Below, piece by piece: positions 35,191 through 44,507 of a stretch of DNA of 46,074 nucleotides. Position 1 is the stretch's first letter. Every line of letters begins with the position of its first letter. The notes beneath the pieces were generated by a model that saw only the letters and a list, made by a program, of their open reading frames with translations, did no database searches and was not told where the DNA came from. The stretch is from an uncultured Blautia sp. (GTDB taxonomy: Bacteria > Bacillota > Clostridia > Lachnospirales > Lachnospiraceae), in NCBI GenBank assembly GCA_934394545.1, contig CAKRRG010000015.1, positions 1 to 46,074 on the forward strand, written 5' to 3'. The position numbers and the translations under genes were made by a program.

Positions 35191-36321
35191 ATGAAGAGAA
35201 AAGTAGCAATGGCAATGGTAGCAGCAATGGCAGTCAGCTCATTTACAGTTCCGGTATTTGCAGACGATGCAGCAGCCGAAGGCGGAAAGATTGGTATTTC
35301 AATGCCTACACAGTCTCTGGAGCGTTGGAATCGTGATGGTTCTTATCTGCAGAAACAGTTTGAGGACGCTGGATATGAAGTTGAGCTTACCTACTCTGAC
35401 AATGAGACAGACCGTCAGGTAAACGATATCCAGAACCTGATTTCTGATGGAGTTAACCTGTTAGTAGTAGCTGCTATTGATGGTGAGGCTCTTAACACAG
35501 TTATGGATGAAGCAGCAGAAGCAGGAATCCCGGTTATTTCCTATGACCGTCTGATTAAATCCGACGCTGTTTCCTATTATGTATCCTTTGATAACTACAC
35601 AGTTGGTACCCTTCAGGGACAATACGTTGTAGACACTCTGGATCTTGAAAATGCTGGTGATAAGACATACAATATCGAGTTTACAGCTGGTGATCCTGCT
35701 GATAACAATGCAGGCTACTTCTTCAACGGTGCATTTGATGTGTTAAAACCATACATTGATGCAGGAACCTTAAATGTAGTTTCCGGACAGACTGACTTTG
35801 ATTCTGTTGCAACACCTGCATGGGATACCCAGACAGCACTTGAGAGAATGCAGAACATTCTGGCATCCTACTATGCAGACGGAACACAGCTTGACGTAGC
35901 ACTTTGCTCTAACGACTCTACAGCACTTGGCGTAACACAGGCAATTGAGTCTGACTATGCTGGAAGCAATACTGTTCTCATTACAGGACAGGATGGTGAC
36001 GAAGCGAACCTTGCAAACATCGTTGATGAAAAACAGTCCATGACCGTTTACAAAGCAGTTGCCAACGAAGCAGTAGTAACACTTGACCTTGCAAAAGCAA
36101 TGCTGGCTGGTGACACAGTTGATGAGTCCCTGATTGAAAAATCCGGTTGGGATTTCGATTGTACTTATGATACAGAGTCCTACGAGACATCTGAAGGAAA
36201 CAAATGCCCATCCTTCCTTCTGGTTCCTACAGTTGTAACAAAAGACAACCTTCAGGAAGCACTTGTTGATCCTGGATACTACACAATGGACGACGACGGA
36301 TATCTTCATCCGGCAAACTAA
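35191..36321 (+). CDS. sugar ABC transporter substrate-binding protein (ChvE/XylF-like)
   Basis: A 376-residue periplasmic-binding-protein-like domain 4 protein (xylose/multiple-sugar group). A signal peptide covers about residues 1-25, ending VFA. The mature part begins with KIGISMPTQSLERWNRDGS, and shows VNLLVVAAIDGEAL, GIPVISYDRLI and DLAKAMLAGD, all typical of the XylF/ChvE group. No lipobox Cys is present, which is unusual for a Gram-positive binding protein. It heads an operon with an ATPase and a permease. GGGAGG precedes the ATG. The sugar is likely a pentose or hexose monosaccharide (inference from family). Confidence 0.92.
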   Translation: MKRKVAMAMVAAMAVSSFTVPVFADDAAAEGGKIGISMPTQSLERWNRDGSYLQKQFEDAGYEVELTYSDNETDRQVNDIQNLISDGVNLLVVAAIDGEALNTVMDEAAEAGIPVISYDRLIKSDAVSYYVSFDNYTVGTLQGQYVVDTLDLENAGDKTYNIEFTAGDPADNNAGYFFNGAFDVLKPYIDAGTLNVVSGQTDFDSVATPAWDTQTALERMQNILASYYADGTQLDVALCSNDSTALGVTQAIESDYAGSNTVLITGQDGDEANLANIVDEKQSMTVYKAVANEAVVTLDLAKAMLAGDTVDESLIEKSGWDFDCTYDTESYETSEGNKCPSFLLVPTVVTKDNLQEALVDPGYYTMDDDGYLHPAN

Positions 36322-36388
36322 TTGAACTGAGAGAACGTCATACAAATAAAAGTTACTGCTCACAAAAAGAACAGTAATGTTGTAAATG

Positions 36389-36416
36389 TGGGCGGGGTCA
36401 AAAGCCCCGCCTGCTT
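36389..36416 (+). terminator. intra-operon GC-rich hairpin between binding protein and ATPase
   Basis: GGCGGGG at 36391-36397 pairs with CCCCGCC at 36405-36411, followed by TGCTTTAT. A second small stem (TTACTG/CAGTAA, about 36350-36377) lies just before. Such hairpins often lower downstream expression or protect the upstream message, giving excess binding protein over transporter. Confidence 0.6.
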
Positions 36417-36437
36417 TATGGGAAAGGGGGCGCCATT

Positions 36438-37979
36438 TTGGCTGATAATATTTTAGTAATGAAGCACATTACGAAGGAATTCCCCGGTGTCAAAGCTTTG
36501 GATAACGTTAACCTTGAAGTTCAGCGTGGAGAGATTCATGCGCTGATCGGTGAGAACGGTGCGGGAAAGTCCACCTTGATGAACGTATTAAGTGGTCAGT
36601 ATCCATACGGCAGCTATACTGGAACGGTTACCTACGAGGGTGAAGAGTGTAAGTTTAAAAAGCTTAATGACAGCGAGGCAAAAGGTATCGTAATTATTCA
36701 CCAGGAGCTTGCATTGATTCCGTTGCTTTCCATCGGTGAAAACATGTTTCTCGGAAATGAGATTAAAAACAAAAGAGGAGCCATCGACTGGGACAAAACC
36801 TACAGCGAAGCTGAAAAACATATGGCTCAGGTGGGTCTGCACGAATCCGCACAGACTCTGATCAAAGATATTGGAACCGGCAAACAGCAGCTGGTAGAAA
36901 TTGCAAAAGCTTTTTCAAAAGATGTTAAACTGCTCATCCTGGATGAGCCGACTTCATCCCTGAACGATGAAGATGCAAAGATGCTTCTGGATCTGCTTAT
37001 GGAATTTAAAAAGCAGGGACTGACATCTATTATTATCACACACAAACTGAATGAGATTATTTACTGTGCAGACCGTTGTACCATTCTTCGAGACGGAAGC
37101 ACAATTGAGACGCTTACAAAAGGTGTGGATGACTTAAGTGAGGACAGGATCATCAAGGGAATGGTTGGACGTCCTATGGAAGACCGTTATCCGAAACGTG
37201 AGCACCATGTAAGCAAGGACGTGATGCTGGAGGTTAAGAACTGGACTGTTCATCATCCTCTGTATCCGGAAAAAATTGTAGACGACAATATTTCCTTTAA
37301 AGTACATAAAGGTGAGGTTGTTGGTTTCTCAGGACTGCAGGGTGCAGGACGTACAGAGCTGGCAATGTCCATCTTCGGTAAGAGCTATGGAAGTGCAATT
37401 TCCGGAGAATTGTACATAAAGGGTGAAAAAGTAGATTTAAAGGATCCTCGCGCAGCTATCCAGCATGGTCTGGCATATGTAACTGAGGATCGTAAAACAA
37501 ACGGGCTGATCCTTGATGAGTCTATCCGTTTCAACACAACGCTGGCACGTCTTTCCAAAGTCTGTGATAATGGAATTATCAATACAGATCTTGAAGTCCA
37601 GCTAGCTGAGAAGATGACAAAAGAAATGGGAACAAAGACACCTTCCAATGAACAGCGTATCGGTAATCTGTCTGGTGGTAACCAGCAGAAAGCCCTTCTT
37701 GGAAAGTGGATGTTTACAGAACCGGATATTTTGATTCTGGACGAACCTACCCGTGGTATCGACGTAGGTGCAAAATATGATATTTACTGTCTGATCAATC
37801 AGATGGTGGAACAGGGAAAATCTGTAATCATGATTTCCTCTGAAATGCCTGAAATCCTTGGTATGTGCGACAGAGTTTACATTATGAATGAAGGTAAGAT
37901 GGCCGGTGAGCTGGATGCGAAGGAAGCAACCCAGGAAGGCATCATGGCACATATCATGCAGAATCAGAAGAAAGAATGA
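36438..37979 (+). CDS. sugar ABC transporter ATP-binding protein (double ATPase, XylG/MmsA-type)
   Basis: A 513-residue fused double ABC ATPase of the carbohydrate uptake transporter-2 family. The first domain has Walker A GENGAGKS and Walker B LLILDEPTSSL. The second has LSGGNQQKALLGKW and Walker B ILILDEPTRGIDVG; the second Walker A is degenerate, as is normal (FSGLQGAGRTELAMS). The start is TTG at 36438, chosen because GGAAAGGGGG at 36421-36430 lies 7 bases before it and the usual N-terminus NILVMKHITKEFPGVKAL follows. It works with the permease at 37994 and the upstream binding protein. Confidence 0.95.
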   Translation: MADNILVMKHITKEFPGVKALDNVNLEVQRGEIHALIGENGAGKSTLMNVLSGQYPYGSYTGTVTYEGEECKFKKLNDSEAKGIVIIHQELALIPLLSIGENMFLGNEIKNKRGAIDWDKTYSEAEKHMAQVGLHESAQTLIKDIGTGKQQLVEIAKAFSKDVKLLILDEPTSSLNDEDAKMLLDLLMEFKKQGLTSIIITHKLNEIIYCADRCTILRDGSTIETLTKGVDDLSEDRIIKGMVGRPMEDRYPKREHHVSKDVMLEVKNWTVHHPLYPEKIVDDNISFKVHKGEVVGFSGLQGAGRTELAMSIFGKSYGSAISGELYIKGEKVDLKDPRAAIQHGLAYVTEDRKTNGLILDESIRFNTTLARLSKVCDNGIINTDLEVQLAEKMTKEMGTKTPSNEQRIGNLSGGNQQKALLGKWMFTEPDILILDEPTRGIDVGAKYDIYCLINQMVEQGKSVIMISSEMPEILGMCDRVYIMNEGKMAGELDAKEATQEGIMAHIMQNQKKE

Positions 37980-37993
37980 AAGGGGAAAACACT

Positions 37994-39151
37994 ATGAATT
38001 CCAAAATCAAGGATTTTTTAAGAAAATATACGATGGTCATTGCGCTTGTGATCGTATTTATTCTGTTCTGTGCTCTGACTGATGGACGACTTCTTTACGC
38101 ACAGAACATGTCAAACCTTATGCTCCAGAACGGATATGTACTGGTTCTTGCATGTGGTATGCTGCTTTGTATTTTAACTGGTGGTAACATTGATCTTTCT
38201 GTTGGATCTGTTATCTGTTTCGTAGGTGGTGTTGCAGCTGTTTTTATCGGCAGCAAAGGCTTTAATCCACTCCTTACTATTTTACTTTGCCTGGTAATCG
38301 GTCTTCTGGTTGGTGTATGGCAAGGCTACTGGATCGGTTATAAGAGAATACCTCCATTTATCACAACACTTGCAGGCATGTTCATTTTCCGTGGATTTGG
38401 ACGTCTGGTACTGGATAATAAGACAGTATCTATCCAGAATAAATCTTTCCTGAATGTATTTACATCCTACATTAACATTCCGGGACTTGATGATGGAAAG
38501 AAATATTCTGCGCTGATCGTTGGTGTGCTGATCGCATGTTATGTTATTTTCTCAACCATGCGTTCCAGAGCAAACAAGGCAAAAAAAGGTTATCGTCAGA
38601 ATACAGCAGCTTCTGATTACAGCAGAGCAGTTGTGATCGCAGTTGTTATTCTTTGGTATTGCTATAAGCTGTATCAGTATAAGGGTATTTCTGTAATGCT
38701 TGTATGGGTAGTTGCAATCTGCATGATCTACAACTTTATTACATCCAAAACTGCATTCGGACGTTATTTCTACGCAATCGGCGGTAACGAGAAGGCTACA
38801 CAGCTTTCCGGTATTGATACGAATAAAGTTTACTTTATTGCATATGCAAACATGGGCTTACTTGCAGGTCTTGCAGGTCTTCTCTGCGCAGCACGAGTAG
38901 GTTCTGTAAACGGTAGTACAGGTACTTCCTTCGAGATGGATGCAATCGGTTCCTGTTTCATCGGTGGAGCTTCTGCATATGGTGGAAGCGGTACTGTAGG
39001 CGGTGTTGTGATCGGTGCTCTTCTTCTTGGCGTTATCAACATGGGTATGTCCATTATGGGTATCGGTGATTCCTGGCAGTATGTTGTAAAAGGTGCTGTA
39101 CTTCTGGTTGCAGTTGTATTTGATGTTATCTCTACAAGAAAATCCAGCTGA
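37994..39151 (+). CDS. sugar ABC transporter permease (XylH/MmsB-type)
   Basis: A 385-residue permease of the branched-chain/ribose/xylose family, with about ten membrane segments. It has the conserved LTGGNIDLSVGSV motif and the EAA-like GGNEKATQLSGIDTNKVY loop, followed by FIGGASAYGGSGTVGGVVIGALLLGV-type segments. AAAGGGG at 37979-37986 lies before the ATG at 37994; the in-frame ATG at 37976 overlaps the ATPase stop and has no good site. A terminator follows. The length is larger than average for the family because of a long loop near residues 185-215. Confidence 0.93.
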   Translation: MNSKIKDFLRKYTMVIALVIVFILFCALTDGRLLYAQNMSNLMLQNGYVLVLACGMLLCILTGGNIDLSVGSVICFVGGVAAVFIGSKGFNPLLTILLCLVIGLLVGVWQGYWIGYKRIPPFITTLAGMFIFRGFGRLVLDNKTVSIQNKSFLNVFTSYINIPGLDDGKKYSALIVGVLIACYVIFSTMRSRANKAKKGYRQNTAASDYSRAVVIAVVILWYCYKLYQYKGISVMLVWVVAICMIYNFITSKTAFGRYFYAIGGNEKATQLSGIDTNKVYFIAYANMGLLAGLAGLLCAARVGSVNGSTGTSFEMDAIGSCFIGGASAYGGSGTVGGVVIGALLLGVINMGMSIMGIGDSWQYVVKGAVLLVAVVFDVISTRKSS

Positions 39152-39175
39152 TCAGATAATTGAAAAACTGCTGTG

Positions 39176-39230
39176 AGAGCCAATGGCAGTAATGAAAAGG
39201 AGCTGTTGCAGAAATGCAATGGCTCTTTTT
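39176..39230 (+). terminator. terminator after the sugar permease gene
   Basis: AGAGCCA at 39176-39182 pairs with TGGCTCT at 39220-39226, followed by TTTT. A smaller inner stem (TTGCA/TGCAA, 39206-39219) stacks on it. It separates transporter genes from the sensing genes. Confidence 0.7.
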
Positions 39231-39297
39231 GCATATAATACGTAAATGTGCTAAACTGTAATGTAAAATAAATGAGTGTTAAAAGGGACTGTAAACT

Positions 39298-40308
39298 ATG
39301 AAAAAATCCACACTGACTGTCTTTTTTATTCTGGCAGGCTGTATGCTGTTCCTCTCCGGAATCTGGATCTATTTTCAGAAAAATCTGGATCAGGTTGATC
39401 TGGGAGAGGGAGAGGGTGCGACTGGCTACGAAAAACATTATCTGATGATCTCAGGGGAAGAAAATACCCTGATGTGGGATTCTATCTACGAAAGCGCCAG
39501 CGCAGCAGCGAAAGACGCAGATGCCTATGTGGAACTGATCGCGCCCGGACATGATGCTGCTTATACAAAGGCAGATTACTTAAGAATCGGAATCGCATCA
39601 CAGGTGGACGGGATTATTCTGGAAGCGGATGGCAGCTGTGAAGAACAGGAGCTGATCCAGGAAGCGGCTGATGAAAATATTCCGGTGGTCACAGTGCTCA
39701 CAGACGATTCCTCCAGTGCAAGGATCAGCTTTGTGGGATTGAACAGCTATCAGCTTGGGAATGCTTATACAGAACAGATCCTTGGGCTTTTGAAGGAGCA
39801 TACGACTACTCAGGTACTTCTTTTATCAAATTCCCAGTCCAAAACACAGGAGACCAATCTGATCTATTACCAGATAAAAAAGGAACTGGAGAAAAAGAAG
39901 AAAGATTACCAGACCGTAACGATTTCAGAATACAACATTGACAGCAGCTCTGGCTTTGATACAGAGGAGTTTGTCCGTGATATTTTTGTAAGCGAGGAAA
40001 ATCTGCCGGATGTGCTGGTGTGCATGGACGAGGTTGTGACAGAGTGCGTTTACCAGGCTCTGGTTGACTATAACCAGGTTGGAAATGTGGATGTAGTCGG
40101 TTTTTATTACTCTGATGTAATTCTGGATGGTATCAGCAAAGGAATTATTTCCTCTGCCATTGCCCTTGATATGAAAGAAATTGGAAGATACAGTATCAAT
40201 GCCCTGGAAGAGTTTTCCTCCCTGGGACATACCAGCAGTTACTACAGCGTAGGCCAGCATGTGATCACCAGAGCGAATGTGGGTGCTTACAGAAGGGGGA
40301 TTAAATGA
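39298..40308 (+). CDS. membrane-anchored sugar-binding-protein-like sensor
   Basis: A 336-residue protein with an N-terminal hydrophobic anchor (about residues 5-26) and a periplasmic-binding-protein domain 4 fold: ISFVGLNSYQLGNAYTEQI, QTNLIYYQI, VDVVGFYYSDVILDGISKG. A possible lipobox (LAGC, Cys15) lies inside the anchor, but the hydrophobic stretch continues past it, so I favour an uncleaved anchor. It is just before a YesM-type kinase, and the two genes overlap by four bases. In clostridia a membrane-bound XylF-like protein with a LytS kinase senses xylose. By analogy this protein may present a sugar to the kinase. The ligand is not known. Confidence 0.8.
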   Translation: MKKSTLTVFFILAGCMLFLSGIWIYFQKNLDQVDLGEGEGATGYEKHYLMISGEENTLMWDSIYESASAAAKDADAYVELIAPGHDAAYTKADYLRIGIASQVDGIILEADGSCEEQELIQEAADENIPVVTVLTDDSSSARISFVGLNSYQLGNAYTEQILGLLKEHTTTQVLLLSNSQSKTQETNLIYYQIKKELEKKKKDYQTVTISEYNIDSSSGFDTEEFVRDIFVSEENLPDVLVCMDEVVTECVYQALVDYNQVGNVDVVGFYYSDVILDGISKGIISSAIALDMKEIGRYSINALEEFSSLGHTSSYYSVGQHVITRANVGAYRRGIK

Positions 40309-41804
40309 AAGAGGGAAAAGAAAGCCTTTCCGTCAGGGATTCCATACAGACACGGCTTAGCTTCGCCATGGTTCTGGTTATGCTGTTTGTGATGTGTATC
40401 AACTTTTTTATTTTCGAACAGATTCATACAGGTGTGGACAGGATCGATGCTGTTTTTTCCAGTAATGCGGCGATTAATGATTTGTCTGACACCTTAAATA
40501 AGCTGGAGGGGACCGTTTACGAATATTTAAACACAAAGGGAACCAAGGCTCTGGAAAATTACTATCGTTACGAGCAGGATTACCGGGAGCTTCTGGATGG
40601 GCTGAATGACCGGAATGTGGATAGTGAAGTAAAAATGCTGGAAAAAAATATCCGCAGAATGTCTGAAAGTTATCTGGAACAGACCAACGAGACAGTTCAG
40701 GCAAAGCGAGGAAGAAATATTGAGAAATACAAGGCTTCCTACGAAAAAGAAATGCAGCTTTATGAGTATATCAATTCTTATATTTATAAGCTGAACAATC
40801 TTCGCTTTCGGATGAATTCTTCAAATTACCAGATTCTTCTTTCCTCGATGGATGTTCTTTACCGGCTTGCTCTGGTAGTTATTTCTATTGTAGCCGCAGT
40901 TGGTGTCTTCATTATTATTCTGGTTGTCCGTTCGATGATCAGACCACTGACTCAGCTTTCCAGCACTGCTCATGAGGTTGCTATGGGAAATTTAGATGTG
41001 CCGGTCCTGCCGGTGGTCCGTGAGGATGAGGTTGGAGTGGTCACAAGAGGCTTTAACCAGATGCTGGACAGTATCCGTCTGCACATCAGACAGCAGAGAG
41101 AGAGCATGGAAGAGCAGGCGCAGATGAAGGAGCGGGAGCTTCTGATGGAGACACATCTGAAGGAGGCTCAGCTGAAATATCTGCAGGCTCAGATCAATCC
41201 GCATTTTCTTTTTAACTGTCTGAATGCAGGTGCACAGCTTGCCATGCTGGAGGATGCAGAGCGCACAGGCGTTTTTCTGGAAAAAATGGCAGACTTTTTC
41301 CGTTATAATGTGCGGAAAATGGAGGATGATGCGCTGCTATGGGAAGAGGTAGATGCAGTTGACAACTATATTTATATTTTAAATGTAAGATTTGCAGGAG
41401 ATATTCACTATGAAAAGGATGTGGACGAAGGAATCGGAGATTTTCGTATTCCAAGTATGATCCTGCAGCCATTGGTGGAAAATGCTGTTCAGCACGGAAT
41501 TCACGATTGTATGGAGACTGGAAAAATTAAAATGTCCATTCATAAAGACGGGGATAGACTGGAAATTACAGTCAGCGATAATGGAGCCGGAATGACTTCG
41601 GAGATGATTGATTCCGTTATGGCAGGGAAAGCACGCAACAATGGAGAAGACCGGTATTCTACAGGTATTGCGGTTGGAAATGTAATCGACAGGCTGGAAC
41701 TGTATTATAAGCAAAGTGGATTGCTTACGATTGAAAGCGATGGTCCCGGAAATGGAACCAGTGTGCATATTACATTGCCGGTGGAAGCGGAAGAAACCAG
41801 ATAA
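40305..41804 (+). CDS. YesM-type sensor histidine kinase
   Basis: A 499-residue kinase. It has a first membrane helix near residues 20-40, an extracellular helical sensor region, a second helix near 185-208, and a HAMP segment (IRPLTQLSSTAHEVAMGN). It continues with a long coiled coil, the His_kinase domain (QINPHFLFNCLNAG, phospho-His near residue 301) and a C-terminal HATPase with the N box LVENAVQHGIHD and SDNGAGMTS. It overlaps the binding-protein-like gene upstream by four bases and is followed by its regulator, so the three act as one signalling unit. The sensor region is small and helical, consistent with reading a partner protein rather than binding a sugar directly. Confidence 0.92.
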   Translation: MKEGKESLSVRDSIQTRLSFAMVLVMLFVMCINFFIFEQIHTGVDRIDAVFSSNAAINDLSDTLNKLEGTVYEYLNTKGTKALENYYRYEQDYRELLDGLNDRNVDSEVKMLEKNIRRMSESYLEQTNETVQAKRGRNIEKYKASYEKEMQLYEYINSYIYKLNNLRFRMNSSNYQILLSSMDVLYRLALVVISIVAAVGVFIIILVVRSMIRPLTQLSSTAHEVAMGNLDVPVLPVVREDEVGVVTRGFNQMLDSIRLHIRQQRESMEEQAQMKERELLMETHLKEAQLKYLQAQINPHFLFNCLNAGAQLAMLEDAERTGVFLEKMADFFRYNVRKMEDDALLWEEVDAVDNYIYILNVRFAGDIHYEKDVDEGIGDFRIPSMILQPLVENAVQHGIHDCMETGKIKMSIHKDGDRLEITVSDNGAGMTSEMIDSVMAGKARNNGEDRYSTGIAVGNVIDRLELYYKQSGLLTIESDGPGNGTSVHITLPVEAEETR

Positions 41805-41844
41805 TGAAAGCTTGGCAAGACAAAATAATAAGGAGTGCAAAAAG

Positions 41845-43440
41845 ATGTACCGTATTCTGATAGCAGATGATGAAGGACTTATGCTGGAGGCTTTTAAAGG
41901 GGTGATTCTGGCTGAATTTGGAGATAAATGCAGCGTAGAGACTGCAAAAACAGGAAGAGTGGTAATCGAGAAGGCAGAAACCTTTCACCCGGATATTGTA
42001 TTTATGGATATTCATATGCCTGGGATCAATGGAATCCAGGCTATGCGGGAAATCCGGAAATTTAATAATTCCGCGTTGTTTTATGTGATTTCCGCATATG
42101 ATAAATTTGATTATGCAAAAGAAGCCATTGATCTGGGCGTGGAAAAATATCTTACGAAACCTATTTCGAAAAGCAGGATCATTTCCGTTGTGGAAGAGGC
42201 CACAGAAAAGGTGGATAAAATCCGTGATCAAAGGAGTAATTTGTTGAAAATCCAGGAAAAACTGGAGACAGTTATCCCTGTTGTGGAGAGCAGTTATGTG
42301 AATTCCCTTCTTTTCCAGAAGGAAATGCAGGCTGCTGGCTATTATCAGCAGCTTCTGGATATTGAGTACGGACAGGGCTTCGTTATGGTAGTGCAGTTTG
42401 GACAAAGCTATGAGAATGGCAGACTGGTGAGCCCTGTGGGAATGAATGTAAAGGCGCAGGGGTTTTATCCCGAATTCCGCGATGTTTTAAAATCTTCTTT
42501 TCCCTGTGTAGTGGGAAATATTATGTCCAATCGTATTCCGGTGGTGGTTCCCTGTGAAGTTTCAAAGAATCCTTATGAAGATCGTATTGATCTTGTGGAA
42601 AGGGCCAGAAATCTGATCACAAGACTTGAGAACCGTCTGGATGCTAAATTCCGTGTGGGAATCGGAAAAGTGTGGGAAATGGAAGAGATGGAGAGATCTT
42701 ATCGCGAGGCTCTTCGTGCGTTAAATGGAAGTCTCAGCCGTGTGATACACATTGAGGATCTTTCCCAAAATGGTGTCTATGACGAGGCCTTTCCGGGAAA
42801 TAACGAGAAGCGCATGTTCCGCTTTCTCTCAGAGGGAAATGAGGAAGGAATGCTTCAGGAGGTAAACTTCTTTTTTGACTGGATGGTAGAGCATTATCCA
42901 CAGGATATGAATAATATTCGGCTGAAAATTCTGGAATTTATTATCTGGGGAGAGAAGGTTGCTTTTGAGTGTGGGGCAATTAATTATGGATTCAGTTATC
43001 GCAGGGACTATCTGGATATAGCAATGTCCTTTTCCACTTATGAGGAACTGCGAAAATGGTTTCAAGAAAAGATGGTAAATGTGTGCAGAGCTATTCACGA
43101 CCAGAAAGAGGATCAGTCTAATTCAGCAGTAAAGAAGGCCATGCTTTACATCCAGGAAAATTACAGCAGAGATATTTCGCTGGATGATGTTTCCAGTCAG
43201 GTGAATATCAGTCCGTATTATTTCAGCAAAATTTTCAAGGATGAAACAGGGGAGAATTTTATTGAATATCTTACCAGAATCCGAATTGATAAGGCAAAGA
43301 AGCTTCTGGAGGATGAAAATGTAAGCGTAAAGGAAGCGGGAATCCAGAGTGGTTATTCGGATCCTAATTATTTCAGCAGGATTTTTAAGAAGCAGATGGA
43401 TATGACTCCAAGTGAGTATAAGGCGAGGTATGGAAAATGA
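41845..43440 (+). CDS. YesN-type response regulator with AraC DNA-binding domain
   Basis: A 531-residue regulator: N-terminal receiver (ILIADDEGLM, phospho-Asp in VFMDIHMPG, Lys in KYLTKPIS), a long middle region, and a C-terminal AraC domain (ISLDDVSSQVNISPYYFSKIF and VKEAGIQSGYSDPNYFSRIF, ending MTPSEYK). AAGGAG at about 41831-41836 selects the ATG at 41845; the longer in-frame reading back to 41716 overlaps the kinase. It is intact, unlike its counterpart at 5627-7155. Likely targets are the sugar transporter operon upstream and its own operon. The stop overlaps the next start (ATGA at 43437-43440). Confidence 0.93.
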   Translation: MYRILIADDEGLMLEAFKGVILAEFGDKCSVETAKTGRVVIEKAETFHPDIVFMDIHMPGINGIQAMREIRKFNNSALFYVISAYDKFDYAKEAIDLGVEKYLTKPISKSRIISVVEEATEKVDKIRDQRSNLLKIQEKLETVIPVVESSYVNSLLFQKEMQAAGYYQQLLDIEYGQGFVMVVQFGQSYENGRLVSPVGMNVKAQGFYPEFRDVLKSSFPCVVGNIMSNRIPVVVPCEVSKNPYEDRIDLVERARNLITRLENRLDAKFRVGIGKVWEMEEMERSYREALRALNGSLSRVIHIEDLSQNGVYDEAFPGNNEKRMFRFLSEGNEEGMLQEVNFFFDWMVEHYPQDMNNIRLKILEFIIWGEKVAFECGAINYGFSYRRDYLDIAMSFSTYEELRKWFQEKMVNVCRAIHDQKEDQSNSAVKKAMLYIQENYSRDISLDDVSSQVNISPYYFSKIFKDETGENFIEYLTRIRIDKAKKLLEDENVSVKEAGIQSGYSDPNYFSRIFKKQMDMTPSEYKARYGK

Positions 43441-44492
43441 GAAAGAAAAACTGGCTGATTTTACCCTTGGTTCTGCTTCTGTTTTTGTCCGTAGGCTGTG
43501 GAAATAAGACGGTAGAACCTGAAAAAACGGAAAAAAAGCAAGAGGATAGACTTCAGATCGGGTTGAGCTTTGATTCTTTTGTAATCGAGAGATGGCTGCG
43601 AGATCGTGATATGTTTGTTTCTACTGCCCAGAGTCTTGGATCAGAAGTGAATGTGCAGGTTGCCGGAGGCGTCGTGGAGGAGCAGATTTCCCAGATTGAA
43701 TATTTTATTAAGAAAAAGATGGATGTGATCGTGGTAATTCCCATTGATGGAAATGCTCTGTATGATGTGTTGGAAGAAGCAAAGAACCAGGGGATTTATG
43801 TGATCTGTTATGACCGTATTGTAGAGAATATTAATGCGGATCTCTATATTACCATTGATAATGAGAAGGTTGGTACCCTTATGGGGGAAGCACTTGTTAA
43901 GGCATGCCCGGATGGTGGAAATATATTTGCAATCAATGGATCCCCTACAGATGGAAACGTGGCGGAGGTTGTAAAAGGTTTTAATAAAGCGATTGCGAAC
44001 AGTAAGCTGAAGGTGGTTTATACAGGTTACTGCGAAAACTGGCTGGCGGAACTGGCTGGAAATCATGTTACACAGGGATTGGAAATCACAAACGATATAG
44101 TGGGTGTGATGTGCGGAAATGATGATCTGGCAAGTCAGGCAGTGAAGGTATTGTCGGAAAATCGGCTTGCCGGGACTGTGGCTGTGGTGGCTCAGGATGC
44201 AGATCTGGCTGCCTGTCAGAGAATCGTGGAAGGTACTCAGGAAATGACTGTATACAAACCTATTGAACAGGAAGCAAGTACAGCTGCAGAGTTTGCGGTG
44301 GCACTTGGAAAAGGAGAGGATATTACTTCTGGTGATGGTGCGTATAAGGCTGTGGAGACATTTTTTGACGGAACTTATGAGATTCCTTACTATAAAATTG
44401 AGCCAATTGCTGTGACAGCAGAGAATATGGATGAGGTGATCATTGATGGAGGTTTTCACACAAGAGAAGATGTTTATCTGAATATTCGTTAG
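43437..44492 (+). CDS. sugar-binding lipoprotein (XylF-like)
   Basis: A 351-residue periplasmic-binding-protein domain 4 lipoprotein. The lipobox is LSVGC (Cys near residue 21), followed by a Glu/Lys-rich linker. The mature part (QIGLSFDSFVIERWLRDRD, DVIVVIPIDGNALYDVLEEA, GIYVICYDRIV) is clearly related to the transport binding protein at 35191, with the same VIPIDG / ISYDR-like motifs. It is the last gene of the sensing operon, overlapping the regulator gene by four bases. It may supply the transporter as an anchored binding protein, or modulate sensing. Its role is an inference; which sugar is unknown. Confidence 0.88.
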   Translation: MRKKNWLILPLVLLLFLSVGCGNKTVEPEKTEKKQEDRLQIGLSFDSFVIERWLRDRDMFVSTAQSLGSEVNVQVAGGVVEEQISQIEYFIKKKMDVIVVIPIDGNALYDVLEEAKNQGIYVICYDRIVENINADLYITIDNEKVGTLMGEALVKACPDGGNIFAINGSPTDGNVAEVVKGFNKAIANSKLKVVYTGYCENWLAELAGNHVTQGLEITNDIVGVMCGNDDLASQAVKVLSENRLAGTVAVVAQDADLAACQRIVEGTQEMTVYKPIEQEASTAAEFAVALGKGEDITSGDGAYKAVETFFDGTYEIPYYKIEPIAVTAENMDEVIIDGGFHTREDVYLNIR

Positions 44493-44507
44493 ACAGATAT
44501 TGATTAC

